Source: Methylomonas fluvii
GTDB taxonomy: Bacteria > Pseudomonadota > Gammaproteobacteria > Methylococcales > Methylomonadaceae
Reading direction: 5' to 3'
Length of the DNA stretch: 64,000 nucleotides
NCBI RefSeq assembly: GCF_014850975.1
Contig: NZ_JACXST010000003.1
Coordinates: 1,302,001 to 1,366,000 of the forward strand
Part shown: positions 29,054-37,559 of the stretch, piece by piece
Layout: every line of letters begins with the position of its first letter
Numbering within the stretch: position 1 is the first letter of the stretch
Made by a program: the position numbers and the translations under genes
Notes under the pieces: generated by a model
What the model saw: the letters and a program-made list of their open reading frames with translations, nothing else
Told to the model about the DNA's origin: nothing
The model's database searches: none

Positions 29054-30202
29054 ATGTCATTGATTCATTTCGGCATCGATAGAACACAATTTTTCAACGC
29101 GCATTACCAAAGCGGGTGGTGGCTGAAGCGCCAAGTGCTTTCCGAGAACTCTTTAAGCTGGAAGCATATCGACCAGGCGCTTTACGCCATGGAAAACGCC
29201 AATACGCAAATTAAGTTATTTAAAGATGGCCCGGTCGAGCCAGGCCGCTACACCGAGCCCTATTGGGAACTGGGCGAACAACGCACACGTATCGTCAAAG
29301 ACATTTTGTACCGCTACTTAACGGACGGCGCGACCTTGGTATTAAACAAACTACAGCTCTACCTCCCGGAAATTAACGACTATTGCATGGACGTCGCGCA
29401 ATTCGTCGGCGAAAAGACCAACGCCAATGCCTATGCGGCATTCGGCGGCGATGGTTCGTTTGGCAAACATTGGGATACCCACGACGTGTTCGCCTTGCAA
29501 CTGATCGGACGCAAAAGATGGCGCCTCTATCAACCCACATTTGAATTGCCCTTAAACCATCAAACCAGCCTAAACCATAAAGCGGAATGCCCCACGGAAC
29601 CGGTCTTGGATACGGTATTGGCGGCCGGGGATTTGTTGTATATCCCAAGAGGCTGGTGGCACGAGGCCCTGCCCATCCCCGGCGACGAGACGTTTCATAT
29701 CGCCATAGGCACCTTCCCGCCCAAATTATTGGATTATCTGCTTTGGCTATGCGGCAATCAATTACCGGACCGCATTGAAAGCCGGAGGTCTATCAACCCT
29801 TATCTAAATACAACGGGTCTCATTGAACGTTTTACTCCGCAATTACAAAGCGCGCTAGCCGAACCGGAAAATCTCCATAATTTTTACATCGCTTATACGG
29901 AACAACAAAGAGTTAAATCGCGATTTAATATTGGCAGTTTGTCTCCGACCGGTATATCGGACAACACCGCCCTTCCGCGCAATAAAATTCGAATAAACTC
30001 GTTCCTACCAATATCCAACGATCAGAAGACTTTATTAGCCAACGGCTTTAAGATAAATCTCGACACCGAGAGTGCCGATTTTCTTGCCGGCATCAGTTCA
30101 GCCGATAACTCGCCGGCTAATAAAAGTACCAAGCAATTGTCCGATAAGGAGAATCAACTGTTGAAAAAATTATCGACACTCGACCTTATTGAGCGGTTTT
30201 AG
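29054..30202 (+). CDS. JmjC/cupin-8 family Fe(II)/2-oxoglutarate oxygenase
   Basis: This 382-aa protein resembles the YcfD/RoxA branch of JmjC oxygenases. The metal triad is visible as H139-x-D141 (GKHWDTHDVFALQLIGRKRW) and H203 (LYIPRGWWHEA). R153 or K154 may bind 2-oxoglutarate. Family members hydroxylate amino-acid side chains in proteins. Here the gene starts eight bases after the HlyD gene and lies just before the precursor peptide genes, so the secreted peptide is the likely substrate. That is inference. The C-terminal ~150 residues (dimerisation/winged-helix region in relatives) are divergent and polar. Confidence 0.87.
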   Translation: MSLIHFGIDRTQFFNAHYQSGWWLKRQVLSENSLSWKHIDQALYAMENANTQIKLFKDGPVEPGRYTEPYWELGEQRTRIVKDILYRYLTDGATLVLNKLQLYLPEINDYCMDVAQFVGEKTNANAYAAFGGDGSFGKHWDTHDVFALQLIGRKRWRLYQPTFELPLNHQTSLNHKAECPTEPVLDTVLAAGDLLYIPRGWWHEALPIPGDETFHIAIGTFPPKLLDYLLWLCGNQLPDRIESRRSINPYLNTTGLIERFTPQLQSALAEPENLHNFYIAYTEQQRVKSRFNIGSLSPTGISDNTALPRNKIRINSFLPISNDQKTLLANGFKINLDTESADFLAGISSADNSPANKSTKQLSDKENQLLKKLSTLDLIERF

Positions 30203-30284
30203 AGCGCTAAATAAATGACACTTTAAAATCTCCATACCAAAGATCACAAGGAGAATAATAGTCAACCAAAAACTGGATTTTATT

Positions 30285-30485
30285 ATGACACCAATTAATC
30301 AAATCTATTTACCCATTTTTGGCCTCTCATTGGCGGTGATTTGCGCAATTTTGTCAATACACATATTTGCAAAGCCAACACCAAATTTAACAAAATTGAA
30401 AAGAACTGCTTTAGCAATTATTCTAACCGCCTGTATAAATTATGAGTTTATTTACTTTAGTTCCAGACTATATTATAAAAATTAA
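30285..30485 (+). CDS. Small two-helix membrane protein
   Basis: This 66-aa protein has two hydrophobic helices (LPIFGLSLAVICAILSIHIF and LAIILTACINYEFIYFS) joined by a basic loop (KPTPNLTKLKR). It is AT-rich and sits between the oxygenase gene and the first precursor. Size and topology fit a bacteriocin immunity protein, but no family is recognised. AAGGAG occurs 36 bases upstream, too far for a normal ribosome-binding site. Confidence 0.5.
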   Translation: MTPINQIYLPIFGLSLAVICAILSIHIFAKPTPNLTKLKRTALAIILTACINYEFIYFSSRLYYKN

Positions 30486-30570
30486 TTTTAGGGGATTACC
30501 GATTTTTTTTCATATTTTTTTCACTAAAAACAAAACCTGTAATCTATATATCATAAAAATGGAGAGCAAT

Positions 30571-30660
30571 ATGCGCGAATTGACTATTACTGAAATGTCT
30601 GTTGTCGGCGGTGGTTTTATTCCCCATCTGAAATTCATCCATTTATGGATGCCAGAATAG
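30571..30660 (+). CDS. Double-glycine leader peptide, precursor 1 (frameshifted)
   Basis: This 29-codon frame encodes MRELTITEMSVVGGG and 14 more residues. The leader is almost identical to that of the precursor at 31076 and to the microcin V type (MR-L-x-E-x-V-GG). GGAGAGCAAT precedes both ATGs identically. The frame stops early. The frame carrying a core homologous to precursor 2 continues one base out of register (see 30645-30851). Restoring a single base in the TTTT run at 30615-30618 would join leader and core. It is either a one-base deletion, a programmed frameshift or a sequencing error. Confidence 0.7.
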   Translation: MRELTITEMSVVGGGFIPHLKFIHLWMPE

Positions 30661-30851
30661 CGCTTACAACGTTTAAGGGATGGGGATATTTAGGAGTTGC
30701 TTTTAAGATAGGATATACCTTAGGTGAAATATTGAACGAGAACACCGATATTCAAAAGTTCATTGCACAAAATTTAGACAAGGTCGTAAATGCACTTCAC
30801 ACAAGCAATATCACAAACACACAGCTTGGAGAAGAAGGCGATGGTGAATGA
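30645..30851 (+). CDS. Core region of frameshifted precursor 1
   Basis: The 68-aa frame overlaps the end of the leader frame. Its segment GWGYLGVAFKIGYTLGEILNENTDIQKFIAQNL with the C-terminus GEEGDGE aligns with AGWTIGEYLNQHTPIQSVLSNLLGGEDGDGS of precursor 2. The frame stays open back to 30594, inside the leader, which supports an original fused gene 30571-30851. The ATG at 30645 lacks a ribosome-binding site, so it is probably not a real start. Confidence 0.6.
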   Translation: MDARIALTTFKGWGYLGVAFKIGYTLGEILNENTDIQKFIAQNLDKVVNALHTSNITNTQLGEEGDGE

Positions 30852-30933
30852 CAAGATGAAGACTTTAAATCGCATTGAATGGATATTTATTTATATTTTT
30901 ATATTAGGAACGGCAGGTAGACTACTGATATAG
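30841..30933 (+). CDS. Possible 30-aa membrane peptide
   Basis: A short frame (MVNDKMKTLNRIEWIF...) overlaps the end of the precursor 1 core. It has a basic start followed by one hydrophobic helix (WIFIYIFILGTAG). It could be a tiny immunity or accessory peptide translated by coupling, or chance. Confidence 0.3.
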   Translation: MVNDKMKTLNRIEWIFIYIFILGTAGRLLI

Positions 30934-31075
30934 AAATCTGCATTTTTACATGAAGCGTATATCAAATTATGAAAACGTAATTTGAAAAATATACTTCACC
31001 ACTCATAGCTACATAGAAAAACCTATTTTTAAACTTATATTTCAATGCAGTCAAAATATATCTAAGGAGAGCAAT

Positions 31076-31369
31076 ATGCGTGAATTGACAATTACTGAGA
31101 TGGTACTCGTTGGTGGCGGCTTATCGGAAGCAGATACTCTAGCAATTGCCGGCGCTTTAGGTGCCGGTGTGGGTATGGGCATGGCGCAATGGGCCGGGTT
31201 GACAACAGCACAGCAAATAGCCGCCGCCGGATATTTTGGCGTGGCGGCTTCGGCAGTAACCGCTGCCGGACTAGCGGGCTGGACAATTGGTGAATATCTT
31301 AATCAACACACACCGATTCAAAGCGTATTGAGTAATTTGCTAGGTGGAGAGGATGGGGACGGTAGTTAA
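31076..31369 (+). CDS. Double-glycine peptide precursor 2 (bacteriocin/microcin-like)
   Basis: This 97-aa precursor has a leader, MRELTITEMVLVGGG, that fits substrates of C39 peptidase transporters. Cleavage after a Gly-Gly leaves a core of about 82 residues. The core is rich in Gly/Ala with GxxxG-like spacing (GALGAGVGMGMAQWAG), typical of membrane-inserting class II bacteriocins. It ends in an acidic GGEDGDGS tail shared with precursor 1. There are no cysteines, so it is not a lanthipeptide or sactipeptide. GGAGAGCAAT precedes the ATG. The JmjC oxygenase encoded upstream may modify it; export is assigned to the transporter at 35.1 kb. Confidence 0.82.
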   Translation: MRELTITEMVLVGGGLSEADTLAIAGALGAGVGMGMAQWAGLTTAQQIAAAGYFGVAASAVTAAGLAGWTIGEYLNQHTPIQSVLSNLLGGEDGDGS

Positions 31370-31391
31370 TATATTCGACAAAGGGGCACCA

Positions 31392-31425
31392 AAGAAAGAC
31401 TCTCTCACTCTCTTGAGTCTTTCTT
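31392..31425 (+). terminator. Hairpin after precursor 2
   Basis: AAGAAAGACTC pairs perfectly with GAGTCTTTCTT (11-bp stem, 12-base loop). It could be an attenuator that keeps precursor transcript levels above those of the downstream export genes. Confidence 0.65.
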
Positions 31426-31461
31426 AGCGGCGCAGTATTAAATTAATCATCGGTACTACTC

Positions 31462-31866
31462 ATGAAATATAACCCATTTCTGATTATCATCGCGTCGGTT
31501 ATCGCCCTATTATCGACGCTTGCTGTATTAATACTCGTGTTCCCAAAGACTACTGAGAATATTGCTTCTCATCTCGATAGCGAGGAAGCGATCGCATTGT
31601 ACATCGCCTTATGCTCTATATTGATGGCAGGATTTATTTATTTTAAGAAAAACCAAAACCACATCGAAAGACTATTCTCGGGAAGACAAACCGCCGAATT
31701 CGGGTATCGACGCGATATAACGTCTTACTTAGTGGCAGGATTTATTTGTGCCGGGGCAGTTTCAGAGCTAGTTACACAAGACAAAGCCCTGCATGACAAT
31801 ATTGTTCTAATCTCGGGGATATTTTTATTACTGAGCATTATCTCTGTTATTTATCGGAGATTTTGA
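31462..31866 (+). CDS. Four-helix membrane protein, candidate immunity protein
   Basis: This 134-aa protein has four hydrophobic segments (IIIASVIALLSTLAVLILVF, ALYIALCSILMAGFIYF, SYLVAGFICAGAVSELV, IVLISGIFLLLSIISVIY). No family is recognised. Its position right after the bacteriocin-like precursor and its size make it the best candidate for self-immunity in this cluster. Confidence 0.6.
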   Translation: MKYNPFLIIIASVIALLSTLAVLILVFPKTTENIASHLDSEEAIALYIALCSILMAGFIYFKKNQNHIERLFSGRQTAEFGYRRDITSYLVAGFICAGAVSELVTQDKALHDNIVLISGIFLLLSIISVIYRRF

Positions 31867-32033
31867 TCATCAAATAAACCGTTTCGACGAAATATCAATT
31901 GAACATCTCGGAAAAAACCGTAGATTAGATTAGTAAAACTTAATCGGACGAAATTGAGACCTCCATTCCTCGGAATCGCTTCGCTATTCGAAACGACCAG
32001 GAATATACAATTTATCGTTTTCGGTTTAATAAA

Positions 32034-32213
32034 ATGATTTACCTAATTGTTAGCTTGTATTTTTCTGTGATGGCACTCTGTATTTCTTTAGAGATGTTGG
32101 TTAAAAATACCTTGGGCAAGTCCGAAGACAAAATTAACAGAATACAGTTTTTGCTTCATGCGCTTAATTCCACTGCAATTCTTTTAGTTGCATGGTCTTA
32201 TTTCAAAAATTGA
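32034..32213 (+). CDS. Small 59-aa two-helix membrane protein
   Basis: The ATG at 32034 opens a 59-codon frame (MIYLIVSLYFSVMALC...) with two hydrophobic helices. They are separated by a basic/acidic loop (KNTLGKSEDKINR) and it ends in AWSYFKN. The topology and the Tyr/Lys/Asn ending resemble the 66-aa protein at 30285 (ending RLYYKN), so the two may be related immunity or accessory proteins. No clear ribosome-binding site. Confidence 0.45.
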   Translation: MIYLIVSLYFSVMALCISLEMLVKNTLGKSEDKINRIQFLLHALNSTAILLVAWSYFKN

Positions 32214-32337
32214 GTTTTTTAGTTCCGTCCGATTATAGAAACAAAATCTGACGAATTTTTAGTTCTCATGCCCGCGCACTTTCCAAAACTGATGAGCGCT
32301 TAATCCATTTATCCAACCATAGAAAGGAATCTTACCC

Positions 32338-35100
32338 ATGAATCGTACCTGCTCGACCTCAATAGCATTTTTAATACTAACTCTCGTCAACGTTGTGACC
32401 GGGCACGCCACGGAAAACAATACAAACAGCGCCACCGAGAAATACGGCGCAGTCGAACGGCGATTCGAGAACGGTTTCCGGGCCGTGTTGGTTCCCGATA
32501 TCAAGTCCGAGCAAACAGCGGTGACGCTGGTGTATTTCAGCGGTTCGCTCGCCGATCCCGAAGGGAAGTCGGGCCTTGCGCATTTGCTGGAGCATTTGCT
32601 GTTTAACGCGCCGACGACGCAGGGCAATCATTCGCTGGTGAGCGAGCTGGCGCGCCGCAACATTGCCTATAACGGCAATACCCATTTCGACCGCACTATC
32701 TACCACACGGCCTTTTCCAGCGACCAGCCCACTCTGAACTGGTTGCTGGAACAAGAGGCCTTGCGCATGCATAAACTGACGCTTACGGAAACGGATATTG
32801 CCAGGGAATTGCCCGTCGTCTTGCGGGAAAAGGAGCTTGGCGATAGCAATCATCAGAAACAATTAGCGCAACAAATACTGCTGGTTGTCACGCGCTTTAC
32901 CCCCTATTTACGTCCGCCGATAGGTAACGAAACTGAATTACGCGGTATCGCCATCGACGACGTCCGGGCTTTTTATCGGACACACTATCGTCCCGACAAT
33001 GCGCTGTTGGTCATTACCGGCCGAGTTGACGCGGCCGCAACCTGGAAGCAATTGGACGCTTTTTTTGGTGAGATTAAATCGCCTAAAATCGGACCACCAC
33101 CCGCGTTCCAGGCGGCGTCCGGGCGGGAGAGCGGCGACCCGCAAACGAGTTTTCGCGGCGACGGCGATGTTGCTTCCCTGTCATTATTTTATCCGTTACC
33201 GAATTCGGTCGATGCCAAGCAAATAGCGGCCATGGGCCTAATGAGCGGGCTGCTGGCCGGTTCGCCGGCCAGTCGCTTACATGAATCGCTGGTTAGCGCC
33301 GGACAGGCAGCCTCTGTCTCGGCTATGCCCTTGCTATTGCGCCATGCGGGTGCATTCGAGGTAACCGCGCTCCCGCTGACAGCCGATAGCGAAGCGTTGG
33401 AACAACTCCAAACTACCTTAGCAAAACAGTTGCAGTCGCTGGGCGATACCGCGTTCACGCAAATAGAACTGGAACGTGCCAAAAACTTGATCCGCAACGA
33501 GGCTTTACACGTGCAATCTCAAGCCGCCGCCTTTGGCTACCGATTGGCTGAATTTGCCTCCCTCGGCGACTGGCGGCTGTGGTTCGAGAGCATAGACGCG
33601 GCCCAAAAAATGTCCTTGGCGGAGATTCAACAAACCGCCAAAACGCTTTTCCAGCAGGGTCTCCCGGTGGCCCAGTTGATGAGCAGTCGGCATGCGGCGA
33701 ATGTCATGACGGATCAACAATCGGCTGTATCGCACGCCACAAGCGCCGAACCATCCCCCGCGTCCGCGCCGGCAAGCTCGCCGGAAACCGCGGGCATAGC
33801 GGCTAACGACGCGCCGGCGGCGGCCCTGGATGCACAAATCGAGCGCTTTAGCATTAACGAGTCGCTGGCGGTTGCGCTCTGGCCCAAGCCCATGCCGACC
33901 GGCCGGGTGCAGGGTCAGTGGAATCTGCGCATGGGCACGGCGGACAGCATGCTTGGCAAACGTATTTTGGCGGACCTCACCGGCAGCCTGTTGGCGCACG
34001 GTTCAGCCAGTTCAGATCGGCAACAATTGTTTGATCGCTTGGTTGGTTTGGATGCTCACTTGTCGATGACGCCGATGGAGGACCGTTTGGCGATTCGCTT
34101 CGATCTGCCCGCTCAATCGTTGCCGGAATTTCTGGGCGTTCTGATCGATGTTCTTCGTCATCCGGCACTGCCGGAGCAGGGACTTAAGGAAGTAGGCAAT
34201 CAGTTGCGTGTCGCCTACCAAAGCCAGGGCACCAAACCGCAAGTTGTCGCGGAAGAAGCCTTGACCGCACTCACCAGCCCCTACCCTATCGGCGACATCC
34301 GCCGCGAGCCCGGCATGGCCGAAGCGCTCTCTGCATTGGAACGCATCGAATTGAACGATGTAAAAGCCTTCCATGCCGATTATTACGGCGCGAATGGAGA
34401 GTTGCTGCTGTCCGGGGAGTTTGATGCCAACGCAACACGCCGGCAGTTGGAAAGCCTGTTAGGTCCCTGGCTCAGCAAGCAGGCCTACCAGCGGCCACCG
34501 CAACCTTACGCCGCATTGGCGCCCGGCCAGCATGTCATTAAAGTAGCCGATGGCGCGCACGGTATTTACACGGCACAGCTCAGACAGCCGTTGCAAGCGG
34601 ACGAGACTGACGCCCTGGCCTTAATGCTGATGAATGTCGCGCTGGGCGAGGATACGATTCAATCCCGCCTCGGCCGCCGCCTGCGTCAACAAGAGGGCAT
34701 TTCCTACGGCGTGGCCAGCAAGATCAGCGCTTCCGCCTTCGAACCGCGCGCTACCCTTAGCATCAGCGCAAGCTATGCGCCGGCCCTGCGGCAACAGCTC
34801 GCCAAAGCCGTGCACGAGGAACTGGCACTGCTGGTCAAAGACGGCCTCACCGCCGCGGAGTTCGATAGCGCGAAAGATACCTGGCGCCATCGCCACGACC
34901 TAAGCAAGCTGGATCGCGACAAGCTGTTTGCTAAGCTGAATCTGCTAATACGCTTACGCCGCGACATGCGCTACTACGCCGACATCAATGCCCGCGTTGA
35001 AGCCTTGACGCTCGCTCAGGTGAATTCGGCGATTGCCCGCCACATCAACCCCGATCAGTTGCTGGAAGTGTTTGTCGATACCAACAATGAAGCACCTTAA
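32338..35100 (+). CDS. Exported M16 (insulinase/pitrilysin) zinc protease
   Basis: This 920-aa protein has a signal peptide (SIAFLILTLVNVVTGHA) and two M16 halves. The N-terminal half carries the inverted zinc motif H82-LLE85-H86 (GLAHLLEHLLFN) and a third ligand near E164 (VVLREKE). The C-terminal half (from about 505) lacks the motif, as is normal. A low-complexity Ala/Ser/Pro linker joins them near 465-495. It is predicted to be periplasmic. It shares 14 bases with the transporter gene, so it belongs to the peptide cluster. Possible roles are degradation of stray peptide, a second maturation cut, or immunity. Confidence 0.9.
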   Translation: MNRTCSTSIAFLILTLVNVVTGHATENNTNSATEKYGAVERRFENGFRAVLVPDIKSEQTAVTLVYFSGSLADPEGKSGLAHLLEHLLFNAPTTQGNHSLVSELARRNIAYNGNTHFDRTIYHTAFSSDQPTLNWLLEQEALRMHKLTLTETDIARELPVVLREKELGDSNHQKQLAQQILLVVTRFTPYLRPPIGNETELRGIAIDDVRAFYRTHYRPDNALLVITGRVDAAATWKQLDAFFGEIKSPKIGPPPAFQAASGRESGDPQTSFRGDGDVASLSLFYPLPNSVDAKQIAAMGLMSGLLAGSPASRLHESLVSAGQAASVSAMPLLLRHAGAFEVTALPLTADSEALEQLQTTLAKQLQSLGDTAFTQIELERAKNLIRNEALHVQSQAAAFGYRLAEFASLGDWRLWFESIDAAQKMSLAEIQQTAKTLFQQGLPVAQLMSSRHAANVMTDQQSAVSHATSAEPSPASAPASSPETAGIAANDAPAAALDAQIERFSINESLAVALWPKPMPTGRVQGQWNLRMGTADSMLGKRILADLTGSLLAHGSASSDRQQLFDRLVGLDAHLSMTPMEDRLAIRFDLPAQSLPEFLGVLIDVLRHPALPEQGLKEVGNQLRVAYQSQGTKPQVVAEEALTALTSPYPIGDIRREPGMAEALSALERIELNDVKAFHADYYGANGELLLSGEFDANATRRQLESLLGPWLSKQAYQRPPQPYAALAPGQHVIKVADGAHGIYTAQLRQPLQADETDALALMLMNVALGEDTIQSRLGRRLRQQEGISYGVASKISASAFEPRATLSISASYAPALRQQLAKAVHEELALLVKDGLTAAEFDSAKDTWRHRHDLSKLDRDKLFAKLNLLIRLRRDMRYYADINARVEALTLAQVNSAIARHINPDQLLEVFVDTNNEAP

Positions 35101-37195
35101 GCACTCGCACCATTCGTCATATTTGCAAACCACCGCGGCCGAATGCGGCTTGGCTTGTGTAGGCTATGTCGCCGCCTGCCACGGTGCCGCACACAGCATG
35201 AGCGACTTGCGCGCCAAGTATGCGGTGTCGCTACGCGGCTCCACGCTGATGGATTTGGTCGGTATCGGGGCGGCATTGGGATTTTCATGCAGACCGCTAC
35301 GCCTGGAATTGGCGGAACTCGACCAACTCAGTCTCCCCTGTATTTTGCATTGGCAAATGAGCCATTTTGTCGTGCTAAAAAAAGTGGCGCGCGGCCGGGT
35401 ACTGGTCCACGACCCGGCCAAGGGCGAAAAGGAGCTGTCTATAGCCGAAGTCAACACCCTGTTTACCGGCGTGGCCTTGGAACTAACGCCTGCGCCGGCG
35501 TTCGAGCATATAACGCCGAGGTCGCGTATTCCCCTCGCTAAACTGGTCGGCAAGGTGGACGGCCTGATCCGGAGCTTGGTACAAATCGCGGTATTGGCCG
35601 TTGCCATGCAATTATTCGCCTTGCTGACACCGATAGTTGCCCAATGGATCGTGGACGGTGCGATTGTGTCCGGCGACCGGGATTTCCTGTTGGTATTAGC
35701 CTTGGCCTATGCCTTGATTGCCGTGATTAAAATCGTGTTGGAAGCCGTTAGAAGCTGGCTGGCCATCGTGCTGGCGACGCAATTCAATCTGCAATGGGCC
35801 GGCCGCATTATCGGCCATTTGTTAAGGCTGCCCGTGCATTGGTTCGAACTACGGCATACCGGCGATATCGTATCCCGGTTTCAATCGATGCAAGCTATTC
35901 AACAGACGCTGACCGGCAAACTAGTGGAAGTGGTCTTGGACGGCGGATTCGGTTTAATTGTCCTGGCGGTGATGTTGCTGTACAGCCCCACGCTGAGCGC
36001 TTTCGCCGTCGCCGCCGTATTGGCCTATCTGCTGATCCGCGTTTTGCCCCATGGGATTTATCATCGATTGACCGATGAAGCTTTAGCGCACGAAGCCAAG
36101 GCGCAAAGTCATTTTCTGGAAAGCATTCAGGCCGTTCACACCACAAAGTTGGCGGGTTTGGAAGAACAGCGCCGGGCACGCTGGCTGAATTTGTTCGTCG
36201 CCGGCGTTAATAAACGCATCGGCGCGCAAAAAATGTCACTGGGATTTTCACTTGGTTATAGCACGGTATTTGCCGCCGAAGCCATCGCCGTGCTGGCGGT
36301 CGGCGCGACCATGGTCATGGACAACACTCTGACCGTCGGTATGCTGATGGCGTTTATCTCCTACAAGGACGACTTTACATCGCGGATGCAACGGCTGATC
36401 GACAACCTGATGTCGATGCGCATGGTCAGCCTGCATGTGGAGCGTTTATCCGATATTGTCTTGGCCGAAAAAGAACAGACCGACGGCTGTGCCGCGGACA
36501 AGGTCATCAACCGAAAGGATTTCAGTCCCACCATCGAGTTTAAAAACCTGGGCTTTCGCTACGGCGCGAATATGCCGTGGGTATTTCGCAATTTGCATCT
36601 AGCCATCCAACCCGGCGAACACATTGCCATTGTCGGCGCATCCGGTTGCGGAAAAAGCACCTTGGTCAAACTCTGCTTGGGTCTGCTGGAACCGACCGAG
36701 GGCGTCATCGAAATCGACGGCATGCCTTTAAGCCAATTCGGATTGGCCAATTGGCGCCGGCTGGTGGGGGCGGTGTTGCAGGAAGACCAGTTATTCTCCG
36801 GAAGCCTTCAGGAAAATATTTCCGGATTCGATTTACAAACCAATTTCGAACTGCTGAAACAAAGCGCGCAACTCGCCGGCATCGATAACGAAATCGAGGC
36901 TCTGCCCATGCGTTATCTATCCCAGGTTGGCGACATGGGCAGCAGTTTTTCCGGCGGGCAAAAGCAGCGGCTTATCATTGCGCGGGCACTCTACAAAGTG
37001 CCGTCGGTACTGGTCCTGGACGAAGCGACCAGCCATTTGGATGTCGAAACAGAGCGGAAGGTGAATTTGGCAATCAATTCGTTAAACATCACCCGCTTAA
37101 CTATCGCCCATCGGCCGGAAACCATAGGCATGGCCGACAGAGTCGTCTCTCTGGATGCCAGCATATACAGCGAAAGCAGAATGGGTAGTTTCTGA
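35087..37195 (+). CDS. C39-peptidase-containing ABC transporter (CvaB-like)
   Basis: This 702-aa inner-membrane transporter cuts double-glycine leaders and exports the peptide. The N-terminal C39 protease has C20 (TTAAECGLAC), H93 (MSHFVVLKK) and D109 (VHDPAKG). A membrane domain follows with about six helices (about 150-420), then an ABC domain with Walker A GASGCGKSTLVKL, signature FSGGQKQRLIIARAL and Walker B VLVLDEATSHLD. The start MKHLKHSHH at 35087 overlaps the M16 gene by 14 bases and is followed at once by the protease motif. It pairs with the HlyD-like adaptor at 27.8 kb; the outer-membrane channel (TolC) is not in the window. Confidence 0.93.
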   Translation: MKHLKHSHHSSYLQTTAAECGLACVGYVAACHGAAHSMSDLRAKYAVSLRGSTLMDLVGIGAALGFSCRPLRLELAELDQLSLPCILHWQMSHFVVLKKVARGRVLVHDPAKGEKELSIAEVNTLFTGVALELTPAPAFEHITPRSRIPLAKLVGKVDGLIRSLVQIAVLAVAMQLFALLTPIVAQWIVDGAIVSGDRDFLLVLALAYALIAVIKIVLEAVRSWLAIVLATQFNLQWAGRIIGHLLRLPVHWFELRHTGDIVSRFQSMQAIQQTLTGKLVEVVLDGGFGLIVLAVMLLYSPTLSAFAVAAVLAYLLIRVLPHGIYHRLTDEALAHEAKAQSHFLESIQAVHTTKLAGLEEQRRARWLNLFVAGVNKRIGAQKMSLGFSLGYSTVFAAEAIAVLAVGATMVMDNTLTVGMLMAFISYKDDFTSRMQRLIDNLMSMRMVSLHVERLSDIVLAEKEQTDGCAADKVINRKDFSPTIEFKNLGFRYGANMPWVFRNLHLAIQPGEHIAIVGASGCGKSTLVKLCLGLLEPTEGVIEIDGMPLSQFGLANWRRLVGAVLQEDQLFSGSLQENISGFDLQTNFELLKQSAQLAGIDNEIEALPMRYLSQVGDMGSSFSGGQKQRLIIARALYKVPSVLVLDEATSHLDVETERKVNLAINSLNITRLTIAHRPETIGMADRVVSLDASIYSESRMGSF

Positions 37196-37261
37196 AGGCT
37201 ATTCCGCCATCCCACTATTTTAGGCAAACCTCCGGGGGATTTTCCGGCAAGTGCAGTTTCG

Positions 37262-37507
37262 CTAATTGAGCCTGGTGCTGGATTTAACAACCGTAAATCC
37301 GGCGCGTTTGCTTTTATCTTTTTGACCGGCTCTGGCCTGGTGTGCGGCTTCGGCCATGGTGTCGGCAAAGCTTAGGAAGTCGGCCACTTCCAGGCGAACG
37401 GACATGTTCTGCAAGTGCAGGTGGACGACGCCGCATTCCCGGCAAATCAATACCTTGCTTAACGGCGTCGCCGCCAAACATTCGTGGGTACAGGGTTTGT
37501 TGCTCAT
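37262..37507 (-). CDS. Small Cys-containing protein, probably Fur-controlled
   Basis: This 81-aa protein has an N-terminal cysteine cluster (CTHEC, then LICRECGVVHLHLQ) that could bind a metal or Fe-S centre. A helical part follows (VADFLSFADTMAEAAHQARAG) with a basic tail. No family is assigned with confidence. It lies downstream of the 69-aa gene at 37560-37769 in the same direction, both behind a Fur box and divergent from a siderophore receptor, which suggests an iron-starvation role. A good ribosome-binding site (AGGAG) precedes the ATG. Confidence 0.65.
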   Translation of the reverse strand: MSNKPCTHECLAATPLSKVLICRECGVVHLHLQNMSVRLEVADFLSFADTMAEAAHQARAGQKDKSKRAGFTVVKSSTRLN

Positions 37508-37559
37508 ACGTTTACTCCTTCAAAAATCGTCAGGGATTGGGTAAAAACTTTTAAGCGCA

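Noticed and set aside
31076-31369. Siderophore-linked class IIb microcin (C-terminal Ser, iron genes nearby)
   Set aside because: The tail is acidic Gly/Asp rather than Ser/Gly-rich, and no glycosyltransferase, esterase or linkage-enzyme genes occur in the cluster.
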